64,000 nucleotides of DNA from Actinomadura macrotermitis (GTDB lineage Bacteria; Actinomycetota; Actinomycetes; Streptosporangiales; Streptosporangiaceae). A model generated the notes under the pieces. That model was not told the DNA's origin, made no database searches, and saw nothing but the letters and a program-made list of their open reading frames with translations. Below, in pieces: positions 1 through 17,943 of this stretch. Made by a program: the position numbers and the translations under genes. The stretch lies in contig NZ_WEGH01000003.1 in assembly GCF_009604375.1 (NCBI RefSeq), forward strand, positions 124,001 to 188,000, written 5' to 3'. Position 1 is the stretch's first letter; the number at the start of each line of letters is the position of its first letter.

Positions 1-2498
1 GACAGCAGCGCGCCGTCGGCGCATCCGATATCGGTGACGGTCCGGACGCCCTGCCACAGGTCCAGCCCGGCCAGCGCGGCCCGCAGCGCCGTCGAGGCGC
101 CCGCCATGGCGCGCTGGAAGTCCGCCGCCACCTCGGGGTCGGCGTGGATGGCGTCGTAGGGCGCCGCGCCGCCGTAGGACTGGGACTCCCCCGTCCGCAG
201 CGCCTCGGGCAGCCGGCCCCACGACCAGTACCAGTGCCGGCCGACGTATCCGAGCAGCCCGCCGAGGTAGGGGTCGGCGTCGGGATCGGCCAGGTAGCGG
301 GCGGTGACCGGCGTGGTGCCGTACCGGCCGTCCGCGCGGGCGAGCAGGCCGAGCGCGGCGAGCGTGTCGAGGAAGTCGAGCGCGCCGCGCGGGTGCAGGC
401 CGACGCGGTCCGCCAGCTCGGCGGCCGGCAGCGGCCCGTCCGCCAGGGCCGGGAACACGCCGAGGTCCACGGCCGAGCGCAGCACCTGCGAGAGCATGAA
501 GTCGGTGGACAGCCCGCGCAGCCCGTCGCCGCCGTCGGCCGCGAGCAGCTCGCGGACCGGCCCGGTGGTGTGGCGGCCGGTCACCTCCACGGCCTGCCCG
601 CCGGCGAACCGCCAGACGTGGGTGAACGGCGCGGTGCCGGTGACGCCGGTCAGGGAGCCGCGCAGGGCCGCGGTCCCGAAGACCACGACGCGGTCGTCGG
701 CCTCGACGATCTCGTCGGGCTCGGGCCGGCTCTCCAGCAGGGCGTGTTCCCGCGCGAGCAGTTCGCCGATCTCCTCCGGGCCCTTGGCGACGCCGCTCAG
801 CTCCACGTCCTCCAGGCCCGGCGGCGCGTGCCACACCGCCTCGGGGCCGAACACCGCGACCGCGGCGTCCAGGTCGCCGCGCCCCCAGTCCGCGTAGAAG
901 CCGCGGACCGCGTCCGAGCCGTTCCCCATCGCCGTTCTCCTCGTCTTCGTTCGAGCGCCGAGCCGGTCGCGCAGGCCGTCGAGCAGCGCGGCGGTGCCGT
1001 CCGGCCCGGTGGCCGCGCCGTACACGTAGAAGTCGGGCCGGATCAGCACCGCCTGCGCGTCGTGTCCCGCCAGGAAGGGCAGCAGCGTCTCGCCTGTGTC
1101 GGCGACCGCCCTCCCGTCGTGGTCGCCGCCTGCGGGGACCACGTGGACGGCCCGGCCGCCTAGCGAGGCGAGCAGATCGAGGCGCGCGGGGTCCAGCAGC
1201 GTTTCCGGCGGGACGGAGGTGAGCAGGACGAAGCCGGTGCCCGCGATCTCGTCGAGGCGGGCGGTGCGCCCGCCCCGCGTGACGGTGCCGTTCGGCGCGA
1301 GGTCGCCCGCGGCGGCCGATCCCTGGTGCAGCAGGCCGCCGTGCAGCCGCTGGACCTCCAGGACCGGCCCGTCGTCGCCGGCGCGGGCGGCCAGCAGTTC
1401 GGCGTCGCGGGCCGCGGCGGCGGCCGGGTCGGGTTCGCAGATCACCCGGCCGAGCTCCACCGACCGGTCGATGGCGGCCTGGACGTGCGCGCGCCGCTCC
1501 TCGGTGTAGGTGTCGAGCAGGTCGGCGTCTGCGCGCCCGTCCTGGATCAGGTTGAGCTTCCAGGCCAGGTTGCGGGCGTCGCGGAACCCCGAGCAGAGGC
1601 CCTGGCCGGCGAAGGGCGGCATGAGGTGCGCGGCGTCCCCGGCCAGCAGGATCCGGCCGTCCCGCCACCGCGCGGCGTGCCCGGCCCGGAAGGTGTAGAC
1701 GGCGTGCCGGTCGAGGGTCGCCTCGGCGCGGGACTCGCCGCCGAGCTCCAGCAGCCGCCACGCCGCCTCGGGGGTGTTCAGCTCCTCCAGGGTCTCGCCG
1801 GCGATCCGCATGAACTCCCAGCGCCGGTGCCCGGGACCGGCGGCGACCGAGGTGCGGGGCCGCGCGGGGTCGCAGATCTGCAGGTTGTCGGGGTCGTAGT
1901 GCTTGCCGGTGGTGATGTCGCAGATCAGCCAGTCGTGGCTGAAGCCGCGCTCCTCGAAGGGGGTGCCGAGGGCGCGGCGCACCGCGCTGTTGGCGCCGTC
2001 GCAGCCGATCGCCCAGGACGCGGTGACGCTCAGCCGCTCCCCGGCCGGGCCGGTCGCGGTGACGGTGACGGTGTCGCCGTCGGCGGCGACGTCGATGACC
2101 TCGTGGCCGCGCAGCACCGTCAGGCCGGGCAGTTCCGCGCCGCGCGCGATGAGGGCGTCCTCCAGGCCCGGCTGGTACATCGAGGTGACCGCCGGCCAGC
2201 CCTGCGGCCCGACCTCGTGCAGGCCGGTGAAGGCCAGCAGCTCCACGCCGTCCTGGTTGCGCCAGACGTAGTCGCCGAGCGGCCGTCCGTTCGGGCCGAG
2301 CGAGGGGTCGACGCCCGTCGTGGCGAGGATCCGCGCGGACTCGGCGTCGTAGGCCACCGCGCGGGGCAGCGGGTAGGGGTCGGGCCAGCGCTCCAGGACC
2401 AGGACCTCCCGGCCCGCCTGGGCGAGCAGGACGGCCAGGACCTGCCCGACCGGCCCGTACCCGACGATCACGATCTCGGTCTCACGCCGGGACGTCAT
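1..2498 (-). CDS. FAD aromatic monooxygenase fused in frame to SnoaL-like and O-methyltransferase domains (3' end off window)
   Basis: Reading leftward from ATG at 2498, the frame stays open to the window edge (832 codons). Residues 1-523 are a complete class A flavin monooxygenase: FAD motif GYGPVG at 13-18, the middle motif IGCDGANS, the second FAD motif LLAGDAAHLMPP, and a thioredoxin-like C-terminal domain. These enzymes hydroxylate phenols; the nearest role in ansamycin clusters is RifOrf19-type oxidation of the AHBA ring. With no stop codon the frame passes through Met524 into a SnoaL/NTF2-like domain (about 524-650), then a winged-helix dimerisation region and methyltransferase motif I (TDIGCADGALL) at the edge. 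A good ribosome site precedes Met524, so the downstream part may also be made separately. The start overlaps the amide synthase gene by 17 nt, so it is the last gene seen in the PKS operon. Monooxygenase and methyltransferase calls are firm; the fused state is what the sequence shows. Confidence 0.88.
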   Translation of the reverse strand, partial: MTSRRETEIVIVGYGPVGQVLAVLLAQAGREVLVLERWPDPYPLPRAVAYDAESARILATTGVDPSLGPNGRPLGDYVWRNQDGVELLAFTGLHEVGPQGWPAVTSMYQPGLEDALIARGAELPGLTVLRGHEVIDVAADGDTVTVTATGPAGERLSVTASWAIGCDGANSAVRRALGTPFEERGFSHDWLICDITTGKHYDPDNLQICDPARPRTSVAAGPGHRRWEFMRIAGETLEELNTPEAAWRLLELGGESRAEATLDRHAVYTFRAGHAARWRDGRILLAGDAAHLMPPFAGQGLCSGFRDARNLAWKLNLIQDGRADADLLDTYTEERRAHVQAAIDRSVELGRVICEPDPAAAAARDAELLAARAGDDGPVLEVQRLHGGLLHQGSAAAGDLAPNGTVTRGGRTARLDEIAGTGFVLLTSVPPETLLDPARLDLLASLGGRAVHVVPAGGDHDGRAVADTGETLLPFLAGHDAQAVLIRPDFYVYGAATGPDGTAALLDGLRDRLGARTKTRRTAMGNGSDAVRGFYADWGRGDLDAAVAVFGPEAVWHAPPGLEDVELSGVAKGPEEIGELLAREHALLESRPEPDEIVEADDRVVVFGTAALRGSLTGVTGTAPFTHVWRFAGGQAVEVTGRHTTGPVRELLAADGGDGLRGLSTDFMLSQVLRSAVDLGVFPALADGPLPAAELADRVGLHPRGALDFLDTLAALGLLARADGRYGTTPVTARYLADPDADPYLGGLLGYVGRHWYWSWGRLPEALRTGESQSYGGAAPYDAIHADPEVAADFQRAMAGASTALRAALAGLDLWQGVRTVTDIGCADGALL
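927..942 (-). promoter_or_regulatory. Internal ribosome binding site and ATG inside the fused monooxygenase/methyltransferase frame
   Basis: On the minus strand GAGGAG (complement of 937-942) lies 7 nt before an in-frame ATG at 929-927. The codons on both sides are in the same frame with no stop between them. Either the SnoaL-methyltransferase part is also translated independently, or this is the remnant of a former gene boundary where the upstream stop codon was lost. Confidence 0.6.
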
Positions 2499-3276
2499 CG
2501 CCCGCCCCCTCGGTGATCTCGTGGACGGCGGCGGCCAGGTCGGCGGCGGCGACCAGGACGCGGGTGCTCTGCGCGCCGTCCTCCACGGTGGTGAGCAGGC
2601 GCCCGACGAGCACCCGCTGGCCGTTCCCGGTGGCCCGCGAGCGCATGACCGAGGTGGGCTCCAGGAGCCGCCCGTCGGGGGTGCACCCGGCGCCGCCGAC
2701 TCCGGCGTACCAGTCGGCGAAGCGCCGGGGCCGGTCCGCGAACCGGTACAGGGGCTGCCATGCGCCGCCCTTCGGCCGCCGCTCCACCACGTACCGGCCG
2801 GTCGCGTCGACCGGCACCCGGTAGGCGACGCCGTACTGCTCGACCTCCTCGGGCGCGACCCGCAGCGGCTCGATGAAGCCGGGGCCGGCGAAGCCGACGT
2901 CGGCCAGCCACAGGTCGGCGCCGAACCGGACGCCGACCAGCATGTGGGCGTCGGCGGTGCTGAACCGGCCATCGGGCTCGCGCAGCGCGGCGCCGAGCAG
3001 GTGCGCGTCGAAGCCGAGCGCGCCCAGCAGCCGGTGGAAGGACCCGGCCAGCTCCAGGCAGTTGCCGCCGCGCCGGTCGCGGACGATCCGGTCGAAGGAG
3101 GCGTCCAGGTCGATGTCGGCGGCCACCAGCCCGGCCCGGCCGCTGCCGATCCAGTGCGCGTTGTCGTAGGGCAGGCGCCGCACGTGCTCCAGGTGCAGGC
3201 GGCGCAGTGCCGCGGGGTCGGGCCGCTCGGGCGCGGCCAGCCCGAGCGTCGCCAGGTATGCGGCGGGGTCGAACAT
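2482..3276 (-). CDS. rifF: RifF-type amide synthase (arylamine N-acetyltransferase family)
   Basis: A 264-residue protein of the arylamine N-acetyltransferase fold. The catalytic triad is visible: Cys73 in RGGNCLE, His111 in ADAHML and Asp126 in LADVGF. In rifamycin-type clusters this enzyme follows the last PKS gene, takes the finished chain from the last acyl carrier protein and joins it to the aromatic amine to form a lactam. Here the ATG lies 1 nt after the PKS stop (TGA-C-ATG), so the two are translationally coupled. This supports the PKS being the end of the assembly line. With a chain this short, intramolecular closure onto the meta amine would be strained, so the enzyme might instead catalyse an intermolecular amide, hydrolysis or dimerisation; that part is inference. 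Confidence 0.9.
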   Translation of the reverse strand: MFDPAAYLATLGLAAPERPDPAALRRLHLEHVRRLPYDNAHWIGSGRAGLVAADIDLDASFDRIVRDRRGGNCLELAGSFHRLLGALGFDAHLLGAALREPDGRFSTADAHMLVGVRFGADLWLADVGFAGPGFIEPLRVAPEEVEQYGVAYRVPVDATGRYVVERRPKGGAWQPLYRFADRPRRFADWYAGVGGAGCTPDGRLLEPTSVMRSRATGNGQRVLVGRLLTTVEDGAQSTRVLVAAADLAAAVHEITEGAGDDVPA

Positions 3277-3277
3277 G

Positions 3278-12682
<9,405 letters not shown>

Positions 12683-12711
12683 GGCGTCCTCTCCTCGGGG
12701 TGGGTGCGGGG

Positions 12712-13680
12712 TCAGCCGCGCCCGTGCGGGGCGTCCCAGTCGGCGAGCCGCGGCTCGACCTTCAGGCGGCGCACGTCCGCGTTGACGATCGCCCGGGCGC
12801 GCGCGAGCAGGGCGGGGAGCGCGGCGAGGTCGGTGGCGTCGCGGAACGCGGGCCGGGCGTACAGGTCGCGGGCGTAGGCCCACAGGTGCTCGTATCCGGT
12901 GAGCGGCCGCTCGCTCACTCCGCTCATCGGGTTGTAGAACAGGTCGAAGCGGGCGAGCGTCGGCCAGAGCCGGACGTCGGCCTCGGTCAGCTCGTCGCCG
13001 AGCAGGTACCGGCGGCCGGCGAGCCGCCGGTCGAGGGTCTCCAGCGCCCCGGTCAGCCGGTCCCGCCAGGACTCGAAGTCCTCCTGGGTGACGGCCGCCG
13101 CGGCCTGGTAGGGGGCGTTGTTGACGTTCTCGTACACGTAGGCGTTCAGCTCGTCGATCTCGGCGCGCAGGTGCTCGGGGTACAGCCGCACGGAGGGGTC
13201 GCCGTAGGCGTCGAACGCGGTGCCGAGGTCCAGGGAGATGTCGGGGAAGTCGTTGCTGACGATCCGCCCGGTTTCGCGGTCCCACAGCACCGGGACCGAC
13301 AGGTGCCCCGGGTAGCCGGGCTCGGTCGCGTCGTAGGCCTCCTGGAGGAAGGCGAACCCGTTGACGGGGTCGGGTCCGCGCCGCTCGCGGAACGCCCAGC
13401 CGCGCCCGTCGCGCTCGTCGTCGACGTACGACACCGAGACCACGTCCCGCAGCCCCTTGAGGCCGATGACGATGACGGAGCGCTGCGACCACGGGCACAC
13501 GTAGGAGGCGTACAGGTGGTAGCGGCCGGGCTCGGCGGGGAACCCGCCGGACCCGTCGGCGGTGATCCGGCCCTGGAAGGGGTAGCGGGGCCGGTTCCAG
13601 CCCGCCGACAGGTCCAGGCGGCCGGGGCCGTACTCCCCGTGCGCCGCCACGTCGGCGGGGCCGGCGTAGGCCGGGCTCAT
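12712..13680 (-). CDS. Glutathionyl-hydroquinone reductase-like protein (Xi-class GST)
   Basis: A 322-residue protein with the layout of S-glutathionyl-hydroquinone reductases (ECM4/YqjG type): N-terminal thioredoxin-like domain with nucleophilic Cys62 in YVCPWSQRS, and a C-terminal helical domain with LGDELTEADVRLWPTL. The family reduces glutathionyl-(hydro)quinones. Actinomycetes normally use mycothiol, so the natural thiol here is uncertain. ATG at 13680 overlaps the upstream permease stop by 4 nt, and the PKS starts 29 nt downstream, so it belongs to the PKS operon. A role in handling a quinone or hydroquinone product of the AHBA pathway fits the flavin monooxygenase gene downstream but is inferred. 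Confidence 0.85.
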   Translation of the reverse strand: MSPAYAGPADVAAHGEYGPGRLDLSAGWNRPRYPFQGRITADGSGGFPAEPGRYHLYASYVCPWSQRSVIVIGLKGLRDVVSVSYVDDERDGRGWAFRERRGPDPVNGFAFLQEAYDATEPGYPGHLSVPVLWDRETGRIVSNDFPDISLDLGTAFDAYGDPSVRLYPEHLRAEIDELNAYVYENVNNAPYQAAAAVTQEDFESWRDRLTGALETLDRRLAGRRYLLGDELTEADVRLWPTLARFDLFYNPMSGVSERPLTGYEHLWAYARDLYARPAFRDATDLAALPALLARARAIVNADVRRLKVEPRLADWDAPHGRG

Positions 13681-14537
13681 GCGCGCCTCCCTTCGGAACG
13701 GCGCTGCAGCGCGCGCCCCACAGCGGTGATCGACAGGACGGTGGTGCTGATCGCCAGGCCGGGGAACACCGCCATCCACCAGGCGACGGCGAAGTACTCC
13801 TGGCCGGCGGCGAGCATCGCGCCCCACTCGGGGGCGGGCGGTTTCGGGCCGAACCCGAGGTAGCTGAGCGAGGACGCCGCCACCAGCGCCGCGCCGACCT
13901 CGATCGTGGCGAGCACGACCAGCGGCGCGAACGCGTTCGGCAGCACGTGCCGGAGCACGATCCGGGTGCGGCTCAGCCCGAGCGACACGGCCGCCTCCAC
14001 GTATCCCGAGCGCCCCACCACGCTGGACTGCACCCGCACCAGCCGGGCGTAGATCGGCATGGTGTAGAGCGCGATGGCCAGCACCGAGGGCAGGGTGCCG
14101 GGCCCGGTGACGACCAGGAACAGCAGCGCGAGCAGCAGCGAGGGCAGCGACAGCACGATGTCCACCGCGCGCATGACGACCGCGTCGGCGATCCGGCCGC
14201 CGAGGCCGGCCAGCAGCCCGAGCGCGCTGCCGCTGAGCAGCGCGAGCAGCGTCGCGCCGACGCCCGCCAGCAGCGACGGCCGGACCCCGTAGATCACCCG
14301 GGTGAGGACGTCGCGGCCGTTGGCGTCGGTGCCGAAGGGGTGCGCGGAGCTCGGCGGGCGCAGCACGGCGAGCGCGTTGGCGGCGTCGGGCGCGCCGCTG
14401 GCCAGCAGGCCGGGCGCGAGGGCGGCCAGGACCACCAGGCCGAGGAACAGCCCGGCCGCCCACAGGCCCGGCCGCCACGCGGCGCGGCGGCGCCCGGCGG
14501 TCCGCAGGGCGGGGACCGCGGCGGTGGGGGCGGTCAT
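13677..14537 (-). CDS. Dpp/Opp-type ABC transporter permease (DppC-like)
   Basis: A 286-residue membrane protein with an N-terminal membrane anchor, the conserved early motif HPFGTDANGRDVL and the EAA-type cytoplasmic loop (EAAVSLGLSRTRIVLRHVLPN). It is the second permease of a peptide/nickel/opine-type importer. ATG at 14537 overlaps the stop of the partner permease by 4 nt (ATGA), and its own stop overlaps the GST-like gene by 4 nt. No ATPase subunit lies in the visible operon, so it must borrow one or the ATPase lies elsewhere. Confidence 0.93.
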   Translation of the reverse strand: MTAPTAAVPALRTAGRRRAAWRPGLWAAGLFLGLVVLAALAPGLLASGAPDAANALAVLRPPSSAHPFGTDANGRDVLTRVIYGVRPSLLAGVGATLLALLSGSALGLLAGLGGRIADAVVMRAVDIVLSLPSLLLALLFLVVTGPGTLPSVLAIALYTMPIYARLVRVQSSVVGRSGYVEAAVSLGLSRTRIVLRHVLPNAFAPLVVLATIEVGAALVAASSLSYLGFGPKPPAPEWGAMLAAGQEYFAVAWWMAVFPGLAISTTVLSITAVGRALQRRSEGRRA

Positions 14538-15520
14538 GACGCCCCCCGCAGCCGCGGGTCGATGACGGGGTAGCACAGGTCGAGCGCGATGTTGACGGCG
14601 ATGTACAGCGCGGCGGAGCAGACGACCACGCCGAGCACGACGGGCAGGTCCTTGGCCACGACCGCCTCGACGACCAGCCGGCCCACGCCGGGCCGCCCGA
14701 AGACCCGCTCGGTCACCACCATGCCGCCGAGCAGCACCCCGAACAGCCAGCCGACGAGCGTCACGACCGGCAGCAGGGCGTGCCGCAGCGCGTGCCGCAG
14801 CCGGACGCCCGCGTCGGTCATGCCCCGGGCCCGCGCGGTCAGCACGAACGGCTGCTCCAGGGCGCGCTCCAGCCCTTCGCGCATCACCTGGGTGAGCACG
14901 GCGGTGACCGGGATGGCGAGCGCCACGGCGGGCAGGACCAGCCCGGCCGCGCCGTCCCCGCCGACGGCGGGGAACCAGCCGAGCCGGAACGAGAACAGGG
15001 TGAGCAGCAAGATCCCCACCCAGAACACCGGCAGCGAGACCCCGAGCAGCTCCACGCCCGAGGACACCGCGCGCACCCAGCGGCGCCGGTGCGCGGTGAG
15101 CAGCGCCAGCACGGTCGCCGCGGCCAGCCCGAGCGCCATGCCGGAGGCGGTGAGCCGCAGCGACGACCCGAGCGACGCGCCGATCGCCTGGGTCACCGGC
15201 TGGTTCAGCTGGTAGGACCGGCCGAGGTCGCCGGTCAGCGCGTGGCCGAGGTAGGTCAGGTACTGCTCCAGCAGCGGGCGGTCCAGGCCGTACTCGCGGA
15301 TGATCTGCGCCCGGACCTCCAGCGAGGCGTCGTTGTTGCCGAGCAGGGCGTCCACGGTCGAGCCGGGGACGGCCTGCAGCGCGCCGAACGACGCCGTCAC
15401 CGCGCCCCAGAACACCAGCACCGACGCGGCCAGCCGCAGTGCCGCGGCGCGCAGCAGGGGCCGCGCCCCGCGCCGGGCGGCCCGGCGCGGGGGGCGGACG
15501 TGGGTGGCGGACTCAGCCAC
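14534..15520 (-). CDS. Dpp/Opp-type ABC transporter permease (DppB-like)
   Basis: A 328-residue permease with about six membrane segments, a DppB-like periplasmic region containing REYGLDRPLLEQYLTYLG and the family ending CYPVIDPRLR. It pairs with the DppC-like protein to form the membrane channel. Start ATG at 15520 lies inside the last codons of the binding-protein gene (8-nt overlap). Substrate unknown. The unusual point is its position between the AHBA genes and the PKS, which suggests the substrate or product is tied to this pathway. Confidence 0.93.
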   Translation of the reverse strand: MAESATHVRPPRRAARRGARPLLRAAALRLAASVLVFWGAVTASFGALQAVPGSTVDALLGNNDASLEVRAQIIREYGLDRPLLEQYLTYLGHALTGDLGRSYQLNQPVTQAIGASLGSSLRLTASGMALGLAAATVLALLTAHRRRWVRAVSSGVELLGVSLPVFWVGILLLTLFSFRLGWFPAVGGDGAAGLVLPAVALAIPVTAVLTQVMREGLERALEQPFVLTARARGMTDAGVRLRHALRHALLPVVTLVGWLFGVLLGGMVVTERVFGRPGVGRLVVEAVVAKDLPVVLGVVVCSAALYIAVNIALDLCYPVIDPRLRGAS

Positions 15521-17162
15521 GGGTGATCCAGGCGTCCTGGAACAGCGGGAAGGACTGGGTGTCGAACCCGATGCCGTGCACCCGGGTGCTGCGGCCGAGC
15601 AGGACCGACTGGACGTAGACCGGGAACACCACGGCCTGCTCGGTGACCTTGTGCTGGACCTGGGTGTACAGCGCCAGCCGCTTGGCCTGGTCGGAACTGG
15701 CCAGGGCCTGCTGGAACCAGCCGTCGACCTCCTTGTCGGAGTAGCGGGCCGCGTTCTGGGTGAGCCGCGGCCCCTTGGTGATGTTGGAGGTGTCGAACAG
15801 GCTGCGCAGCGAGTCGGCGTCGGCGCGCATGCTGTAGTCGAGCAGGTCGTAGTCGGCCTTGCCGTACTTGACCAGGTACTCGTTGAACGTCACGTTCTGC
15901 AGCTGCACCTCGAAGCCGAGCTTCTTGACCTCGGCCTGCACCTGCTCGGCGAGGGTCGCGCGCGACTCGCGGTCCAGCGCCCGCAGGATGGGCCAGCGGA
16001 CGGTCAGCCGGTGGCCGTTCTTGGTGCGGTAGCCCTGCCCGTCGCGGGCGGTCCAGCCCGCCTCGTCCAGCAGCCGGGCGGCCTTGGCCGGGTCGTACCC
16101 CCACTGGGTCTCGGTGGCCTTGTCGTAGCCGGGCGCCTGCGGCGACAGCGGGCTGTAGGCCTTCTTGAAGGCGCCGAAGTACAGCGACCCGACCAGGGTG
16201 CGGAAGTCGACGGCCGAGCGGAACGCGTCCCGCACCTTGGCGTCGGTGAAGATGCCGTTGGTGGTGTTGGGGAAGTAGGAGTAGGTGCCCGCGGGCACCC
16301 GCTCGACGCGCAGCCGCTTGTCGCGGTCGGCCAGCCTCAGGTTGGCCGGCGGCACCGCGGTGATCGCGTTCACCTGGCCGCTGGTCAGCGCGCCGTAGCG
16401 GACCGAGTCCTCTAGCAGCATCTTGATCTCCAGCTGCGCCAGGCGGGCCGGCCCCTGGTGGGCGGCGTTCGGCGAGGACCACTTGTAGGCCGGGTTGCGC
16501 CGGTAGGTGATGCCCTGGTGCGGGGTGTAGCGCTCCATGATGAACGGGCCGGTGCCGACGATGGCGGACGCCTGCGCCTGCGGCCCCTTGCGCAGCTCGG
16601 CCGGCGACTCCATGCCGAAGAAGACGGTCGACAGCACGTTGAGGAACGGCGAGTGCGGCTTGGCGAAGTTCACCCGGGCGGTGTAACGGTCCACCACGTC
16701 GGTGCCCTTGTAGGGGCCGAACTGGGACGCGGCCAGCTGCGACTTGGTCTTCGGGTCCACGATGTGGTCGAGGTTGGCCTTGACCGCGGCGGCGTCGAAG
16801 GGGGTGCCGTCGCTGAAGGTCACGTCGCGGCGCAGCGTGAAGGTGTAGCTGCGCTGGTCGGGCGACAGCTTCCACGACGTGGCCAGCCAGGGCTTCACCG
16901 TGCCCGCGGAGTCGAGCGCGACGAGCGAGTCCAGGACGGGCCGGGTGAAGATGGCGGTCACGTCCTGCGGGCTGGTGTGCGGGTCGAGGGCGAGCGGTTC
17001 GCTGTTCACCGCGAACACCAGCTTGCCGCCGTCGACGGGGGCGCCGCCGTCCGCCGCCGCCTTCCCGTCCGTCCCGCCGCCGCAGGCCGCGAGGGCGAGC
17101 GGCAGCGCGGCCGTCAGGGCGAGGAGCACGGCGCGGGTTGCTGGTCTGTCTGATCGGTACAC
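15513..17162 (-). CDS. Dpp/Opp-type extracellular solute-binding lipoprotein
   Basis: A 549-residue family 5 solute-binding protein. The N-terminus is a lipoprotein signal with lipobox LAACGG near residue 27. The mature part has the family layout, including PLALDPHTSPQDV near the start, YTFTLRRDVTFSDGTPFDA, and VGTGPFIMERY. It should be anchored outside the membrane and hand its ligand to the two permeases encoded just downstream. GTG start at 17162. It begins 100 nt after the rifM-like gene; that G-rich gap holds no obvious terminator, so transcription from the AHBA promoter could run through. Confidence 0.93.
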   Translation of the reverse strand: MYRSDRPATRAVLLALTAALPLALAACGGGTDGKAAADGGAPVDGGKLVFAVNSEPLALDPHTSPQDVTAIFTRPVLDSLVALDSAGTVKPWLATSWKLSPDQRSYTFTLRRDVTFSDGTPFDAAAVKANLDHIVDPKTKSQLAASQFGPYKGTDVVDRYTARVNFAKPHSPFLNVLSTVFFGMESPAELRKGPQAQASAIVGTGPFIMERYTPHQGITYRRNPAYKWSSPNAAHQGPARLAQLEIKMLLEDSVRYGALTSGQVNAITAVPPANLRLADRDKRLRVERVPAGTYSYFPNTTNGIFTDAKVRDAFRSAVDFRTLVGSLYFGAFKKAYSPLSPQAPGYDKATETQWGYDPAKAARLLDEAGWTARDGQGYRTKNGHRLTVRWPILRALDRESRATLAEQVQAEVKKLGFEVQLQNVTFNEYLVKYGKADYDLLDYSMRADADSLRSLFDTSNITKGPRLTQNAARYSDKEVDGWFQQALASSDQAKRLALYTQVQHKVTEQAVVFPVYVQSVLLGRSTRVHGIGFDTQSFPLFQDAWITRG

Positions 17163-17262
17163 GGGCTCTCCGTGATCGTGGGGTGGAGTGGGGGGCGTGG
17201 CGGGATCGGGGACGGGGGGACGGGGTCGCGGGCGGGCAGGGCGGGAGCGGGTCAGGCGGGCC

Positions 17263-17943
17263 TCATTCGGTGAGGGCGTCGGTGAACGGCCCGAGGGCCG
17301 GGCACAGGTCGAGCAGTTCGGCGGGGTGACGCACGACCGCGTCGGGGTAGGCGGCGAGCAGCTCGGCCTCGTGGCACTCGCCCCACAGCGCGGCGACCGC
17401 CGTGACGCCCGCGCCGTGCGCGCTGGCCAGGTCGGTCACCGCGTCGCCGATCATGAGCGCCCGGTCCGGGGCGACCTCCAGCAGCTCCAGGGCGCGCCGC
17501 ACGATGTCGGGCGCGGGCTTCGGCCGCGCCACCTCGTCGGAGCCGATGACGTACGCGAACCGGTCCAGGACACCGAGGGTGTCCAGCAGCGAGCGGGCGC
17601 GGGGGCCGCTCTTGCCGGTGGCGACGGCGAGGCGCAGGCCGCGCCGGCGCAGCTCGTCCAGCAGGTCCACCACGCCGGGGAAGAGGGTGACCCGGTCGGC
17701 CAGGCGGTAGCTCTCCCGGACGAAGGGCTCCTCCATCTCCAGGGGCAGCCCCATGATCCGCATGATGTCGGGGAAGTAGCGGCCGAGGTGGCGGCTGTAC
17801 TCGGCGAAGGGGGCCGGGCCGTCGCCCACCACCTCGGCGTAGGCGGTGTCGAACGCCGCGCGCATCACCGCGAAGCTGTCCACCACGACCCCGTCGAGGT
17901 CGAACACGACGGCGTGCGGCCCGCCGCCCGCGTCACCCGGCAT
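17263..17943 (-). CDS. rifM: RifM-type HAD phosphatase of AHBA biosynthesis
   Basis: A 226-residue HAD hydrolase of the phosphoglycolate phosphatase type: nucleophile motif FDLDGVVVDS, helical cap, motif II VATGKSG, lysine region DEVARPKPAPDI and acidic motif IGDAVTDLASA. In rifamycin-type AHBA formation, RifM and RifL together generate the aminosugar (kanosamine) branch precursor. The ATG at 17943 overlaps the rifL-like gene by 11 nt and the order rifK-rifL-rifM matches the rifamycin cluster. A general phosphatase is possible from sequence alone; the context decides the call. Confidence 0.9.
   Translation of the reverse strand: MPGDAGGGPHAVVFDLDGVVVDSFAVMRAAFDTAYAEVVGDGPAPFAEYSRHLGRYFPDIMRIMGLPLEMEEPFVRESYRLADRVTLFPGVVDLLDELRRRGLRLAVATGKSGPRARSLLDTLGVLDRFAYVIGSDEVARPKPAPDIVRRALELLEVAPDRALMIGDAVTDLASAHGAGVTAVAALWGECHEAELLAAYPDAVVRHPAELLDLCPALGPFTDALTE

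Noticed and set aside
17163..17262. G-rich gap between rifM and the transporter as a terminator
   Set aside because: No inverted repeat of useful length was found, so read-through is assumed.
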